Assembly (NCBI GenBank): GCA_021772515.1
Contig: JAJFLU010000059.1
Span: 1-56,503 of the forward strand
DNA: 56,503 nt
Direction of reading: 5' to 3'
Source: Opitutales bacterium
GTDB taxonomy: Bacteria > Verrucomicrobiota > Verrucomicrobiia > Opitutales > UBA2987
Positions 36,581 to 44,873 of this stretch are shown here, one piece after another. The notes below the pieces were generated by a model. That model had not been told where the DNA came from. It worked only from the letters and a program-made list of their open reading frames with translations, and searched no databases. The position numbers were made by a program, and so were the translations under genes. Every line of letters starts with the position of its first letter. Position 1 is the stretch's first letter.

Positions 36581-38686
36581 CTATTTTATCGAAACCAACA
36601 ACCACAACAGAAGGATAACAACTCCTACCATAAGCCAACTGCCGCCAATTCCGAGGTAGTCAAGCCGATCGGGCTTGGCAATTTCCCAGTTGGTGCGGGG
36701 AAACATCTTTTTCTTCTTGAATATGTCCGGGTTTGCTGCTGCATAAGCCACCGCTTTTTTGTCTTCTTCCGGGGTTGGTTGAATCGCAGTGTAAATTTTA
36801 CCGAAGAAATAATCCAGATGCTTCTTCCCTACGGGCCGGGTTAGATAAGATAGCACGAACAAGAGTAAAAAGGGTAGAAATGCATCCACGAAAAATCGGA
36901 CAGCCACCAGTTGGGATTTTTTATATTTAGTGAAATCAATCCCAAACCAGCTCAAGACCCACAATTCGGCCTCGAAGCGGCCAATGCCGATGAGCGGGGA
37001 ATCGGGATCCTCCGGGTTTTGGCGCGCGACTTTTTCAAAGAATATTCCCTTGGGCTCAATCCGAACCTCCTTTTCGATGGTATCACCTACTTTATCGGCT
37101 CGCCCGAGTTCGACATCTTCCTTCAAGGCAGGCGCTTTGTAGATATGCGTATTTAGTTCGGTTTGGACCAGGAAGGCCGGGTTGGTCTGCGCCCAATCGA
37201 GTCCTTGGAAAACGTTTGGAATCACCGCGATGAGCACAAAGCAGATCACAATTTCGATAATTACGGCCGTTTTCGTCAATCTACGCCAAATAAAACCTAG
37301 CCATATAGGTGCACCGAAAATGGCTGGAATAGAAATGAAGTATTTGAACAACTCCAATAGATTATCGATATATAGAGCCGCACCGATACCGCCGAGGAGG
37401 GTTACGCCAATGGCCACGCGGCCAAGCATGATATAATGCTTCTCCGAATGGTTGGGGCACAGCGGTTGATACAGATTTCGGATAAAAAGGGCAGAGTTCG
37501 CAACTGACATAGCATCCAGGGTGGACATGTTGGCGGCAAGAATCCCAACCAGCATGAGGCCAAGTGCTCCAGGTGCCAGGAGTTCACGGCTCATGAAGCC
37601 CCAAGCCAGGTCGGGATCATGCAATTGGCCAGCGTAGAGGCCGAGAGCGATCAACCCGGCCAGCATCCAAAAGAGCATCAGTAAACGCTTGAAAAACATC
37701 CCGCCGATCATGCCGAAGCGGGCCGTGTTTTCGTTGGTGGCTGAGCCCGCCGTCTGCATGCCGCCAGCAACGGCCACAATTGCCACGAGGTTGGAGCAAA
37801 ACATGGCAAAGATAGTGTACCAGCCATATTCACTTAGGGAAACCGATCCGAAGAGTTCAAAGTTGAAATCCGGCACGGCGGCATGCAGCCCGGAAAACCC
37901 TCCCAGTTTTGCTAGACCGAGAGGTATCAATATAAGGGAAAATATTACAATCAGAAACCCCTGTATAACGTCAGTAATCGCCGCTGCCCGGAATCCACCC
38001 AACATCGTATACATCGCCACGATGAGCCCGTAGGAGAAATAAAATACCACAGGGTCGGTGTAGGAATAGAAGGAGCGCAATTCTCCTTTGATGCTCTTTT
38101 GATGAAGCACTTCGTAACGTTCGAGCTGTTCTTGAGTGAGCTCGCTGAAGGTAAATCCTTTCAATTCGTGTAATTCTTTAAATTCTTCCACCACCACACG
38201 TTGCTCGACGGACAATGCCTCCATCGGTTTTGGCGTGATGGCCATCATGGTCTTGCCGGCCACCATGTAGCCTACCCCACCGCCGACGAAGGCCATGAGG
38301 AGGGCAAATATGGCGTAGCTACCGCCCAGAAATTTGCTTTGGAAACGTTCCGTGAAAAAATCGCCAATCGTGGTCAATCGAACCCGCCTGAAAAATAGCG
38401 CCGTGAACCAGTAAAAGGGAGTGATGAAAAGAACGAGAAACTGTATCCACATTCCACCGACGCCCTGACGGTAGGTTTCACGGGTAACGGCGACCGCTTG
38501 GTCCGCATTGGTCGAAGCTCCGAAATTGAGAAAAAACTGATAGAATTTACCCAGCGATCGTCCCGCCAAAAAGAAGTCTGAAATATCGTTATTTTTTTCA
38601 CCAGCTTTTTTACCGATCCAAAGTATAACGATGAAGTAAATACTGATGACAATCGCATCCAGGATATGAAGGCCAAAAAATTCCAT
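36581..38686 (-). CDS. Sodium:solute symporter (SSS family) with hydrophilic insertions
   Basis: A 701-residue inner-membrane sodium/solute symporter starting at ATG 38686 (MEFFGLHILDAIVISIYF); a TTG nine codons upstream is less likely. Family features include DFFLAGRSLGKFYQFFLNFGAS, IGDFFTERF and AANMSTLDAMSVANSALFIRNLY. Two hydrophilic insertions are unusual: about 60 residues at 152-212 (SVEQRVVVEEFKELHELKG...) and about 90 near 490-580. Such long SSS members are frequent in carbohydrate loci of Planctomycetes and Verrucomicrobiota. It probably carries a monosaccharide or uronate released in the periplasm. Operator D lies 182 bases upstream. Confidence 0.9.
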   Translation of the reverse strand: MEFFGLHILDAIVISIYFIVILWIGKKAGEKNNDISDFFLAGRSLGKFYQFFLNFGASTNADQAVAVTRETYRQGVGGMWIQFLVLFITPFYWFTALFFRRVRLTTIGDFFTERFQSKFLGGSYAIFALLMAFVGGGVGYMVAGKTMMAITPKPMEALSVEQRVVVEEFKELHELKGFTFSELTQEQLERYEVLHQKSIKGELRSFYSYTDPVVFYFSYGLIVAMYTMLGGFRAAAITDVIQGFLIVIFSLILIPLGLAKLGGFSGLHAAVPDFNFELFGSVSLSEYGWYTIFAMFCSNLVAIVAVAGGMQTAGSATNENTARFGMIGGMFFKRLLMLFWMLAGLIALGLYAGQLHDPDLAWGFMSRELLAPGALGLMLVGILAANMSTLDAMSVANSALFIRNLYQPLCPNHSEKHYIMLGRVAIGVTLLGGIGAALYIDNLLELFKYFISIPAIFGAPIWLGFIWRRLTKTAVIIEIVICFVLIAVIPNVFQGLDWAQTNPAFLVQTELNTHIYKAPALKEDVELGRADKVGDTIEKEVRIEPKGIFFEKVARQNPEDPDSPLIGIGRFEAELWVLSWFGIDFTKYKKSQLVAVRFFVDAFLPFLLLFVLSYLTRPVGKKHLDYFFGKIYTAIQPTPEEDKKAVAYAAANPDIFKKKKMFPRTNWEIAKPDRLDYLGIGGSWLMVGVVILLLWLLVSIK

Positions 38687-38867
38687 GCTAAACGGGGGTA
38701 GGAGGAGGGACAAACGACTCGGTAACCGATCGATCTCGAATTGCTATAAAAAGTTACAGGCTAAACGAAATTGCAATTGTTTATGATTTGATGCATTGAT
38801 TAATGCCAGATTTAGTTGCTTGGACGTCTTATCTATCAGAGTGATCGAAAACAATCATGGAGAGCGA

Positions 38868-38878
38868 TATACCGTAAA
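38868..38878 (+). promoter_or_regulatory. Candidate operator D, TATACCGTAAA
   Basis: One mismatch to TTTACCGTAAA and identical to site C. It lies in the divergent region between the symporter start (38686) and the glycosidase gene at about 38950-39040. Confidence 0.5.
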
Positions 38879-39039
38879 ATGGTGACTGGATTGGGTGATT
38901 GAAATCAGGACTTTAACTTGTCGAGTATCTTTAACCTCAACCGACGCACGCCATTTCTGATCTGACATACATAAAAACCGGCAGGCCCGAATTCGATGAG
39001 CTTTTTCCACGGGTTCGCGCCTTTCTGGAGCAGGACCGC

Positions 39040-40536
39040 ATGGATATGGTTATCGATGGCCAAGATGTGCGTGGTTACCGGTCGCCGGACGCGCCTTCTG
39101 TCTGGATACGTGACCATAGCGATATGATGCGGGGGGTTCGCTTCTTCGAGCGCGATTTGACTTCGGCGGTAACGCACTTTGCTGAAACTCAGGCTGCCAA
39201 TGGCCGTATTTTCGACTATTTCACGAACCGCCCGGAGAAAATTCCTTGTGAGCGGGAAAACTGGACAAAATATGTGCGGGTTCCGGTTGAAGCGGATGTG
39301 GAATACCGGTTTGTGAAAGGAGCGTTTCTGGCCTGGCAAGCAACCGGAGACGATGCCTGGATCGCTTCACTACTTCCCAGTCTTGAAAAAGCATTGGCCT
39401 ACTCCTTTTCCCATCCGTGGAGGTGGGATTCGGAACGCCAGCTTGTCAAACGAGCATATACCATCGATTCGTGGGATTTTGCCTACACAGCAGGACAGCA
39501 TGATTGGCTGCAATTTCAAATTGATGAAAATACGTTCTGGGGAATCCTTCACGGCGATAATAGTGGTTATTACGAGGCCTGTTCTAAGCTCTCGCTGATT
39601 TACAGCCATCTTGGTAATGCCGAACGGGCCGGGTACTGGCGGCAATTTGCTGAGGGACTGAAACAGCGATTAAATGATGTTTGCTGGAACGGAAGATTCT
39701 ACACTCATTTTGTTAAATCGACGCCCGTGACCATTGCCGGTGTGGACGAAAGTGAACAATTGAGCTTCAGCAACCCAATGAACATCAATCGCGGCGTCAG
39801 CAATCAGAAACAAGCGGCCTCGATATTGCGGGAATACCGGAAACGAGGGGCTTCGACGAAGGCGTTTGTGGAATGGTTCTCCATCGACCCGCCGTTCCCC
39901 GATGGTGTCTTTGGGGACGAAAAACTGGTCGGTGGAGCTTATTGCAATGGCGGGATCATGCCTCTTGTTGGTGGGGAATTAGCCCGGGCCTATTTCCATC
40001 ATGGTTTTGAATCTGAAGGTGTCGAAACCCTGCTCAAATATTACTCTCTAATCTCGAAAAGCAACGAAACATTTCTCTGGTATTTTCCCGATGGCAGGCC
40101 TTCATCCCTTGACAGCAGCACCAGTCCGGAGGCAATGCCCACGGATGGTTGGGGCTCCAGTGCAATGCTATATGGTTTTCTCGAGGGATTGGCCGGTGTG
40201 CAAGATAACTCCAAACTTTTAAAAAACGTGTCCCTGTGCCCCCGTTGGCATGCCGCCGGCGTGACTGAGGCTGAAGTCCGAGTGGGTTATGAAATCTCGG
40301 GGGCTTCGGTTGCCTATAGTTATCGAGAAACTGCCAGCGGGTTTTCTATATCCGTCGAAGCAGGGCAAACCCAAGCCCGAGTGCATCTCCTCCTCCCGAA
40401 AGACGCCAAGGTGCAAAGTGTGGCGGGTGGGAAAGGGGGGATTGCATTTACCGAATCACAGGTCGAACAAAGCTGTTATGTTGATTTTGCAACAGAGGTC
40501 GTAGACGGGATCGAATTATCCATTTCATTCAGGTGA
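39040..40536 (+). CDS. Toroid glycoside-hydrolase-like protein, start unclear
   Basis: At least 498 residues of an (alpha/alpha)6-barrel protein, with VWIRDHSDMMRG, VPVEADVEYRFVKGAFLAWQATGDDAW, IDSWDFAYTAG, GGIMPLVGGELARAYF and a beta-type C-terminus. The fold resembles glycosidases or phosphorylases of the six-hairpin clan. The first ATG is at 39040, but the same frame stays open upstream to a stop at 38932 and reads as convincing protein (YIKTGRPEFDELFPRVRAF). It has no ATG, GTG or TTG there, only ATT at 38953 or CTG at 38962. The true start is therefore non-canonical, lost or frameshifted. No signal peptide is visible. It probably cleaves imported oligosaccharide of the locus. Confidence 0.65.
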   Translation: MDMVIDGQDVRGYRSPDAPSVWIRDHSDMMRGVRFFERDLTSAVTHFAETQAANGRIFDYFTNRPEKIPCERENWTKYVRVPVEADVEYRFVKGAFLAWQATGDDAWIASLLPSLEKALAYSFSHPWRWDSERQLVKRAYTIDSWDFAYTAGQHDWLQFQIDENTFWGILHGDNSGYYEACSKLSLIYSHLGNAERAGYWRQFAEGLKQRLNDVCWNGRFYTHFVKSTPVTIAGVDESEQLSFSNPMNINRGVSNQKQAASILREYRKRGASTKAFVEWFSIDPPFPDGVFGDEKLVGGAYCNGGIMPLVGGELARAYFHHGFESEGVETLLKYYSLISKSNETFLWYFPDGRPSSLDSSTSPEAMPTDGWGSSAMLYGFLEGLAGVQDNSKLLKNVSLCPRWHAAGVTEAEVRVGYEISGASVAYSYRETASGFSISVEAGQTQARVHLLLPKDAKVQSVAGGKGGIAFTESQVEQSCYVDFATEVVDGIELSISFR

Positions 40537-40555
40537 TCTATCCTCTTCGAATCGG

Positions 40556-42208
40556 TTATCGCGCAGGATTGAAGTCTTTGGGGTCTTTGGGCTGCATAAA
40601 ACGTGTTTTATAGGTTTTGTTTGCAGCGGCCAACTTGAGAAAGACATCCAGCGGCACCACTTCCACCTCATCCGGCAAGGCTTCGATGATGTTGGCCACA
40701 CGTTCGATGCTGGTGGATTCGCGTACATGGACGAGTAGGAAATACGGGCGCTTCGAGTTTAGCGCCATCAATTCTTCAAGGTCAGCAATGGCTTCCTCAG
40801 GCGGTCGGTGGCGGCCCATGTAATAGTCGTAGGAAATCATTGGCCGATCCTTTCGGAGGTCAAATGTTCTGGCAGATCCATATCCATTGATGAACCCGAT
40901 GGCATCTGGAAATGCTTCGTAGTATCTGTCGACAAGCTCTTTCGGCAAATCGGTATTACCGACATGGCGGTTACCTTCCGAGTAGTCCATGATCTCCATC
41001 ACCCTGATGTCGAGTAAATCCATGAGCCGATTTGCCTCTTTCATCAGCGGGGCAAAACTTTCCCTGCGAATCGCCTTGGGATACATGTAACCGGGGCCGG
41101 ACAGCCCTCCGATGAAATAGTCGTTGGGTGTGGCAGCCTCAGCGAAATATTGAATACTGGCCGGGGCGATCCATGTCCAGTTCATGGAAACCTGCCAGGC
41201 GTAGGGAATGCGTCCGCGACCGGGCTTGGTCCAGGCACCAATTCCCATACTGTCGGTTTGGATTAAGGAGATATAGACTTTTTTTTCTGATTCCAGAACC
41301 TCGTCTGGTTCGACATTATGATGGTTTTTGAAGACAAAATCATCAGTGAACGGCACCTGAGTATTAAAACTGATATTGGGAAGGCTGTTTAAGCCCTCCA
41401 TTTTCAATCCGTAGCTGGAAACCAGGCTGACGTGCTGCCCTTCGGTATCCTTGCCATACGAATGCCAGCCCATGACTACACTCTGTGGATTCAGTCCACC
41501 GAGGATTTCTTTTGCCAGAGCTAATTCTTCAGGATCATTTGGGTTAGCAGAGAGGTCCGTAAAAAAAGCATTGCGGTAAATTCCGTAGTCGGCGAGGCCG
41601 GGCTCCATCCGGCGGCCATGGTGCCCACCCATCCACAATACGATGTCCTTGCTGGTTTTTTCCCAATACCGATCATAAGCGATTTTGTAAATCTCCACAT
41701 CGGACATGCCGCGAAAATCGCCGCGTAGGTCAGTTACCATTTTCAAACCGGCTGCTTCCGCGAGCGGAATAAGGTCTTCATTCACAACGATGGCATCTTC
41801 CAAACCGGCCACGGTAAATGCTACAATAAGCGAGGTTCGCACCTCTTTGTCCCATACCACGTAGCCTTTGGCATGATGGCCCAGATTCAAAAGCGCCTCC
41901 TGCGGGGTAACAAGGGTGGTAAATTTAAAACCGTGGCGTTCTTTGTAAAAGTCGCGCAGGGGTTTAGTGATCTTCCAAGGCCAGGAATCGGGGTATATAA
42001 AGTAGAGGTTAGGCGCTCCCTCATTGGCGACTCCCTGCAGGCTGATGAGCATAGCATACATGGGAAGATCTTCATCGAGAAACCATTTTTCCCCGAATTC
42101 CATCAGGTAGACCTCCTTTGCATCCACCTCATGGGAATTCCCATACGTCCCGGTGCTCAAGAGGTGAGTGAAGAAGAAGGCAAGCGCGATTCTCAAGATA
42201 TACCTCAT
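40556..42208 (-). CDS. Secreted GxGYxYP-family protein
   Basis: A 550-residue exported protein starting at ATG 42208 (MRYILRIALAFFFTHLLSTGTYG), which gives a signal peptide; an upstream in-frame start would push the signal inside. It carries the exact family signature GPGYMYP at 371-377. It is clearly paralogous to the C-terminal part of the 702-residue protein at 10661-12769 (shared YVVWDKEVRTSLIVAFTVAG, YAWQVS/TQNW, ISYDYYM). Here the N-terminal beta domain is a separate gene 22 bases upstream. The family is carbohydrate-associated and its activity is not established to my knowledge. Confidence 0.85.
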   Translation of the reverse strand: MRYILRIALAFFFTHLLSTGTYGNSHEVDAKEVYLMEFGEKWFLDEDLPMYAMLISLQGVANEGAPNLYFIYPDSWPWKITKPLRDFYKERHGFKFTTLVTPQEALLNLGHHAKGYVVWDKEVRTSLIVAFTVAGLEDAIVVNEDLIPLAEAAGLKMVTDLRGDFRGMSDVEIYKIAYDRYWEKTSKDIVLWMGGHHGRRMEPGLADYGIYRNAFFTDLSANPNDPEELALAKEILGGLNPQSVVMGWHSYGKDTEGQHVSLVSSYGLKMEGLNSLPNISFNTQVPFTDDFVFKNHHNVEPDEVLESEKKVYISLIQTDSMGIGAWTKPGRGRIPYAWQVSMNWTWIAPASIQYFAEAATPNDYFIGGLSGPGYMYPKAIRRESFAPLMKEANRLMDLLDIRVMEIMDYSEGNRHVGNTDLPKELVDRYYEAFPDAIGFINGYGSARTFDLRKDRPMISYDYYMGRHRPPEEAIADLEELMALNSKRPYFLLVHVRESTSIERVANIIEALPDEVEVVPLDVFLKLAAANKTYKTRFMQPKDPKDFNPAR

Positions 42209-42230
42209 TATAATTGTGCGGGAATCGTTT

Positions 42231-42749
42231 TTATTGGAGGGAAAATACATGCAAAATCGGGCGATTGCGTGTGGAGCGAAGTGTCACCCTTGTCAGTCGT
42301 TTCCCATCGCGGGAGAGCCGGTATTCCGTATAGGTTCGAACTGGGGTATCGCCTTGGGAGGTTTGTAAAATAAAGGAGGATTTCAAATTCAGTGTTTGGC
42401 CATCGTCCAGCCATTTTGCGTGAATTTTCATTGCCCCATCTCCACCAATGTAAGCACCAATGTGTCGATTGCCCGTCCACCATGCAATGGGCACCACATT
42501 TTGCTTTTTCGATACATCAATCTCGTAGGTTTGAGAGTTTTTCCGTCGTCCAGCCGAAACCATTTCACGTATGATAATCCGATTGCCCTCTAGCGATATA
42601 TCGAGGGAAATCCGACTCCATGGATCAATTGCGGAGCTCAATTTTGGCTCGATTTGCCACTTCCCGGAAAAGCCGGAATTCGCACAAACACAGACGGTCG
42701 AAAACAGAAAAGCTATACCAGCGGCCAAAATAGCTAGGTTCTTACGCAT
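42231..42749 (-). CDS. Exported beta-domain protein, partner of the GxGYxYP protein
   Basis: A 172-residue protein with a signal peptide (MRKNLAILAAGIAFLFSTVCVCA) and a single beta-rich, lipocalin-like domain beginning GFSGKWQIEPKLSSAIDPW. The same domain is fused to the front of the GxGYxYP protein at 10661 (GKWILIPKESSDVDLF). The gene lies 22 bases upstream of the unfused GxGYxYP gene, so the pair probably forms one functional unit in the periplasm. A ligand- or substrate-binding role is inferred. Operators E and F lie upstream. Confidence 0.75.
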   Translation of the reverse strand: MRKNLAILAAGIAFLFSTVCVCANSGFSGKWQIEPKLSSAIDPWSRISLDISLEGNRIIIREMVSAGRRKNSQTYEIDVSKKQNVVPIAWWTGNRHIGAYIGGDGAMKIHAKWLDDGQTLNLKSSFILQTSQGDTPVRTYTEYRLSRDGKRLTRVTLRSTRNRPILHVFSLQ

Positions 42750-42830
42750 GTGAGTGAGTTTGTTGTAAATTCAATGAAGATATGTCGGTATAGAAGAGCC
42801 AAACCCATCGGAAGTCATCCTCAAAAGCGT

Positions 42831-42841
42831 TTTACGGTCAG
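42831..42841 (-). promoter_or_regulatory. Candidate operator E, CTGACCGTAAA
   Basis: Two mismatches to TTTACCGTAAA, with the GTAAA half conserved. It lies 82 bases before the minus-strand start at 42749. Confidence 0.35.
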
Positions 42842-42893
42842 ATCGACCTATTTATCAGCCGCAGGTTGGCAAAATGTCCTATCACCCCAATAT

Positions 42894-42904
42894 TTTACCA
42901 TAAA
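42894..42904 (+). promoter_or_regulatory. Candidate operator F, TTTACCATAAA
   Basis: One mismatch to TTTACCGTAAA. It lies 101 bases before the symporter start at 43005 and 53 bases from site E, a spacing compatible with looping or dual control of the divergent pair. Confidence 0.45.
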
Positions 42905-43004
42905 CTGACTCCCGCATCCCGTGAGTGGGAGCTTTTCGGTTAAAAAATAACTGCTATCAATGCGGCCGGCCGTGAATCCTCACTAAAAATATCTTCCTCG
43001 CCTC

Positions 43005-44873
43005 ATGCCTGAACTCCATTATCTAAATTCTCTGGATTATTCTGTAGTGGGTCTCTACATGCTCATGATCCTCGGGGTTGGCTTTTACGTTTCCCGATTT
43101 AACAGAAAGACGATAGACTATTTTAAAGGCGGAGGCCACATCCCATGGCATCTTTCCGCTGTCTCGCTTTTTATCTCCGGGTTTTCGGCGTTCATGTTTG
43201 TGGGCGCGGCGGGGATTACTTACGCCAATGGCGGAGGCGCGATCGTTTTATTTACTTTGGCTTTATTCGCCTATCTTCTGGGTTACTTCATCTACGGCCC
43301 GCTCTGGCGACGCACACGCCTGGATACGCCACTGCAATTTTTAACAAGAAGATTTTCTCAGGGAACCACCTATATTTACACATTACTGGCGGTCGTGCCC
43401 AACACCCTTGTGCTCGGCATTATGATTTACACCCTTTGTATTTTTTCCTCCACGGCCTTGGGTATCAATAAACTTTCTTTCGACCTCATTTTCTTTACTA
43501 TCAACGGATTCGAGTTAAGCCTGCTCATTACCGGATTGGTAATTGTTACCTATACGACACTGGGAGGACTTTGGGCGGTGATGGTGACCGATGCCATCCA
43601 GTTCCTTATCGTTTTTCTGGTTTCGCTGATCATGCTGCCTCTGGCTTTTTCCCTCCTTGGGGATGGCAGTATTGTAGAGGGGATCGGGCGTCTTGCGAGA
43701 GAGGCTCCCGAGGGTTATTTCAAAGTGGAACTCGAGGGCAAACCGCTTATTTTCTGGCCCACTTGGTTTATATACATCATGCTGGGCTACAATGTAAATT
43801 GGCACATCGCGCAGCGGTACTACAGTGTCGCGGACGAGCGTGATACCAAGAAAATGGCGCTTTGGTGTGCAGGCCTCTCAGTGGCCCTGCCCTTACTTTG
43901 GATTTTGCCTGTGCTGACGACTCCGATTCTCTTCCCAAACATCGAAAGTCTCTGGCCGGAGCTGGCGAAACCTTCGGAAGCTTCGTTCGTTACACTGGCC
44001 CTTGCGGTGCTTCCTCATGGGATGCTCGGCCTTCTGGTAGCCGCTATTTTTGCCGCTACCATGAGTTCTACCGACACCCTCTTCAATTGGCTTGGGGCGG
44101 TTCTGACGAAAGACATATACGTGCCCCTGAGCAAATCGATTTCGGGCAAAGAGCCCTCTGAAAAAACCCAATTAAGGGTGGGCAAATTTTTCGTCGGGCT
44201 TCTGGGCATCACCGCTATCTGGATCGCCTTTAACGTCCAACGATTTGGAGGCGCATTCGATGTCTATATTCGAGCTGAATCGCTCTATAAAACTGCTCTG
44301 TTTATTCCAGTGATGATCGGTTTGGTTTACACAAAAACGCCCTGGTGGTCGGCCATCGCATCCGTTGGCGCAGGGGTAGCCGGCGTGATCGGCGTCGGAA
44401 TAGCGGCAACGATGGCCAATGGAGTAGACATGACTACCATGAATATCCTTTTATCCGACCTCAGGGTTACCTGGATGGGCATTGACATGACCCGATTTGA
44501 AATCAACTCATTGGTCGGAATTTTCTTCAGCGGAATAGTTTTCATAGCATCTGCCTTTTTCAATAAGCGCAAGGGTTCGTTTGAGAAACGCATCGAAGCG
44601 CTTGAACTGGATTTGCAGACCCCGGCTTATGCCGACAAGGGAACCAAGGTCGGCCCGGAAGGATTGAAAGCCTACCGTCTGATGGGTCAACTGGCAATGG
44701 TTCTGGGAGCATTTTTAATTATTCTCACCATTTTTACTCTCGACCGTGGCGGCTGGCTTAATGCGGTCGCGGGCCTCCTATCACTCGGGATAGGAACAGC
44801 TGTGATAAAAGCTGTCCGTGCCTATGAGCTTAAATACCACCTCAACTCAACCTTGACCGAAATCGAACAATGA
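43005..44873 (+). CDS. Sodium:solute symporter (SSS family)
   Basis: A 622-residue inner-membrane symporter with about 13-14 hydrophobic segments. Family features include RKTIDYFKGGGHIPWHLSAVSLFISGFSAFMFVGAAG, TPLQFLTRRF, TYTTLGGLWAVMVTDAIQF and AAIFAATMSSTDTLFNWLGAVLTKDIY. It uses the sodium gradient to import a small organic solute. Its stop overlaps the start of the heparinase II/III-like gene in ATGA, showing tight coupling of uptake and depolymerisation. It differs from the symporter at 36581 (no large hydrophilic insertions), so two different products are probably imported. Confidence 0.92.
   Translation: MPELHYLNSLDYSVVGLYMLMILGVGFYVSRFNRKTIDYFKGGGHIPWHLSAVSLFISGFSAFMFVGAAGITYANGGGAIVLFTLALFAYLLGYFIYGPLWRRTRLDTPLQFLTRRFSQGTTYIYTLLAVVPNTLVLGIMIYTLCIFSSTALGINKLSFDLIFFTINGFELSLLITGLVIVTYTTLGGLWAVMVTDAIQFLIVFLVSLIMLPLAFSLLGDGSIVEGIGRLAREAPEGYFKVELEGKPLIFWPTWFIYIMLGYNVNWHIAQRYYSVADERDTKKMALWCAGLSVALPLLWILPVLTTPILFPNIESLWPELAKPSEASFVTLALAVLPHGMLGLLVAAIFAATMSSTDTLFNWLGAVLTKDIYVPLSKSISGKEPSEKTQLRVGKFFVGLLGITAIWIAFNVQRFGGAFDVYIRAESLYKTALFIPVMIGLVYTKTPWWSAIASVGAGVAGVIGVGIAATMANGVDMTTMNILLSDLRVTWMGIDMTRFEINSLVGIFFSGIVFIASAFFNKRKGSFEKRIEALELDLQTPAYADKGTKVGPEGLKAYRLMGQLAMVLGAFLIILTIFTLDRGGWLNAVAGLLSLGIGTAVIKAVRAYELKYHLNSTLTEIEQ

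Noticed and set aside
42908..42940. Hairpin CTCCCGC...GTGGGAG followed by CTTTTCGG as a terminator
   Set aside because: It lies in a divergent promoter region with no gene ending nearby on that strand, the stem is only seven pairs with a wobble, and the T run is short.
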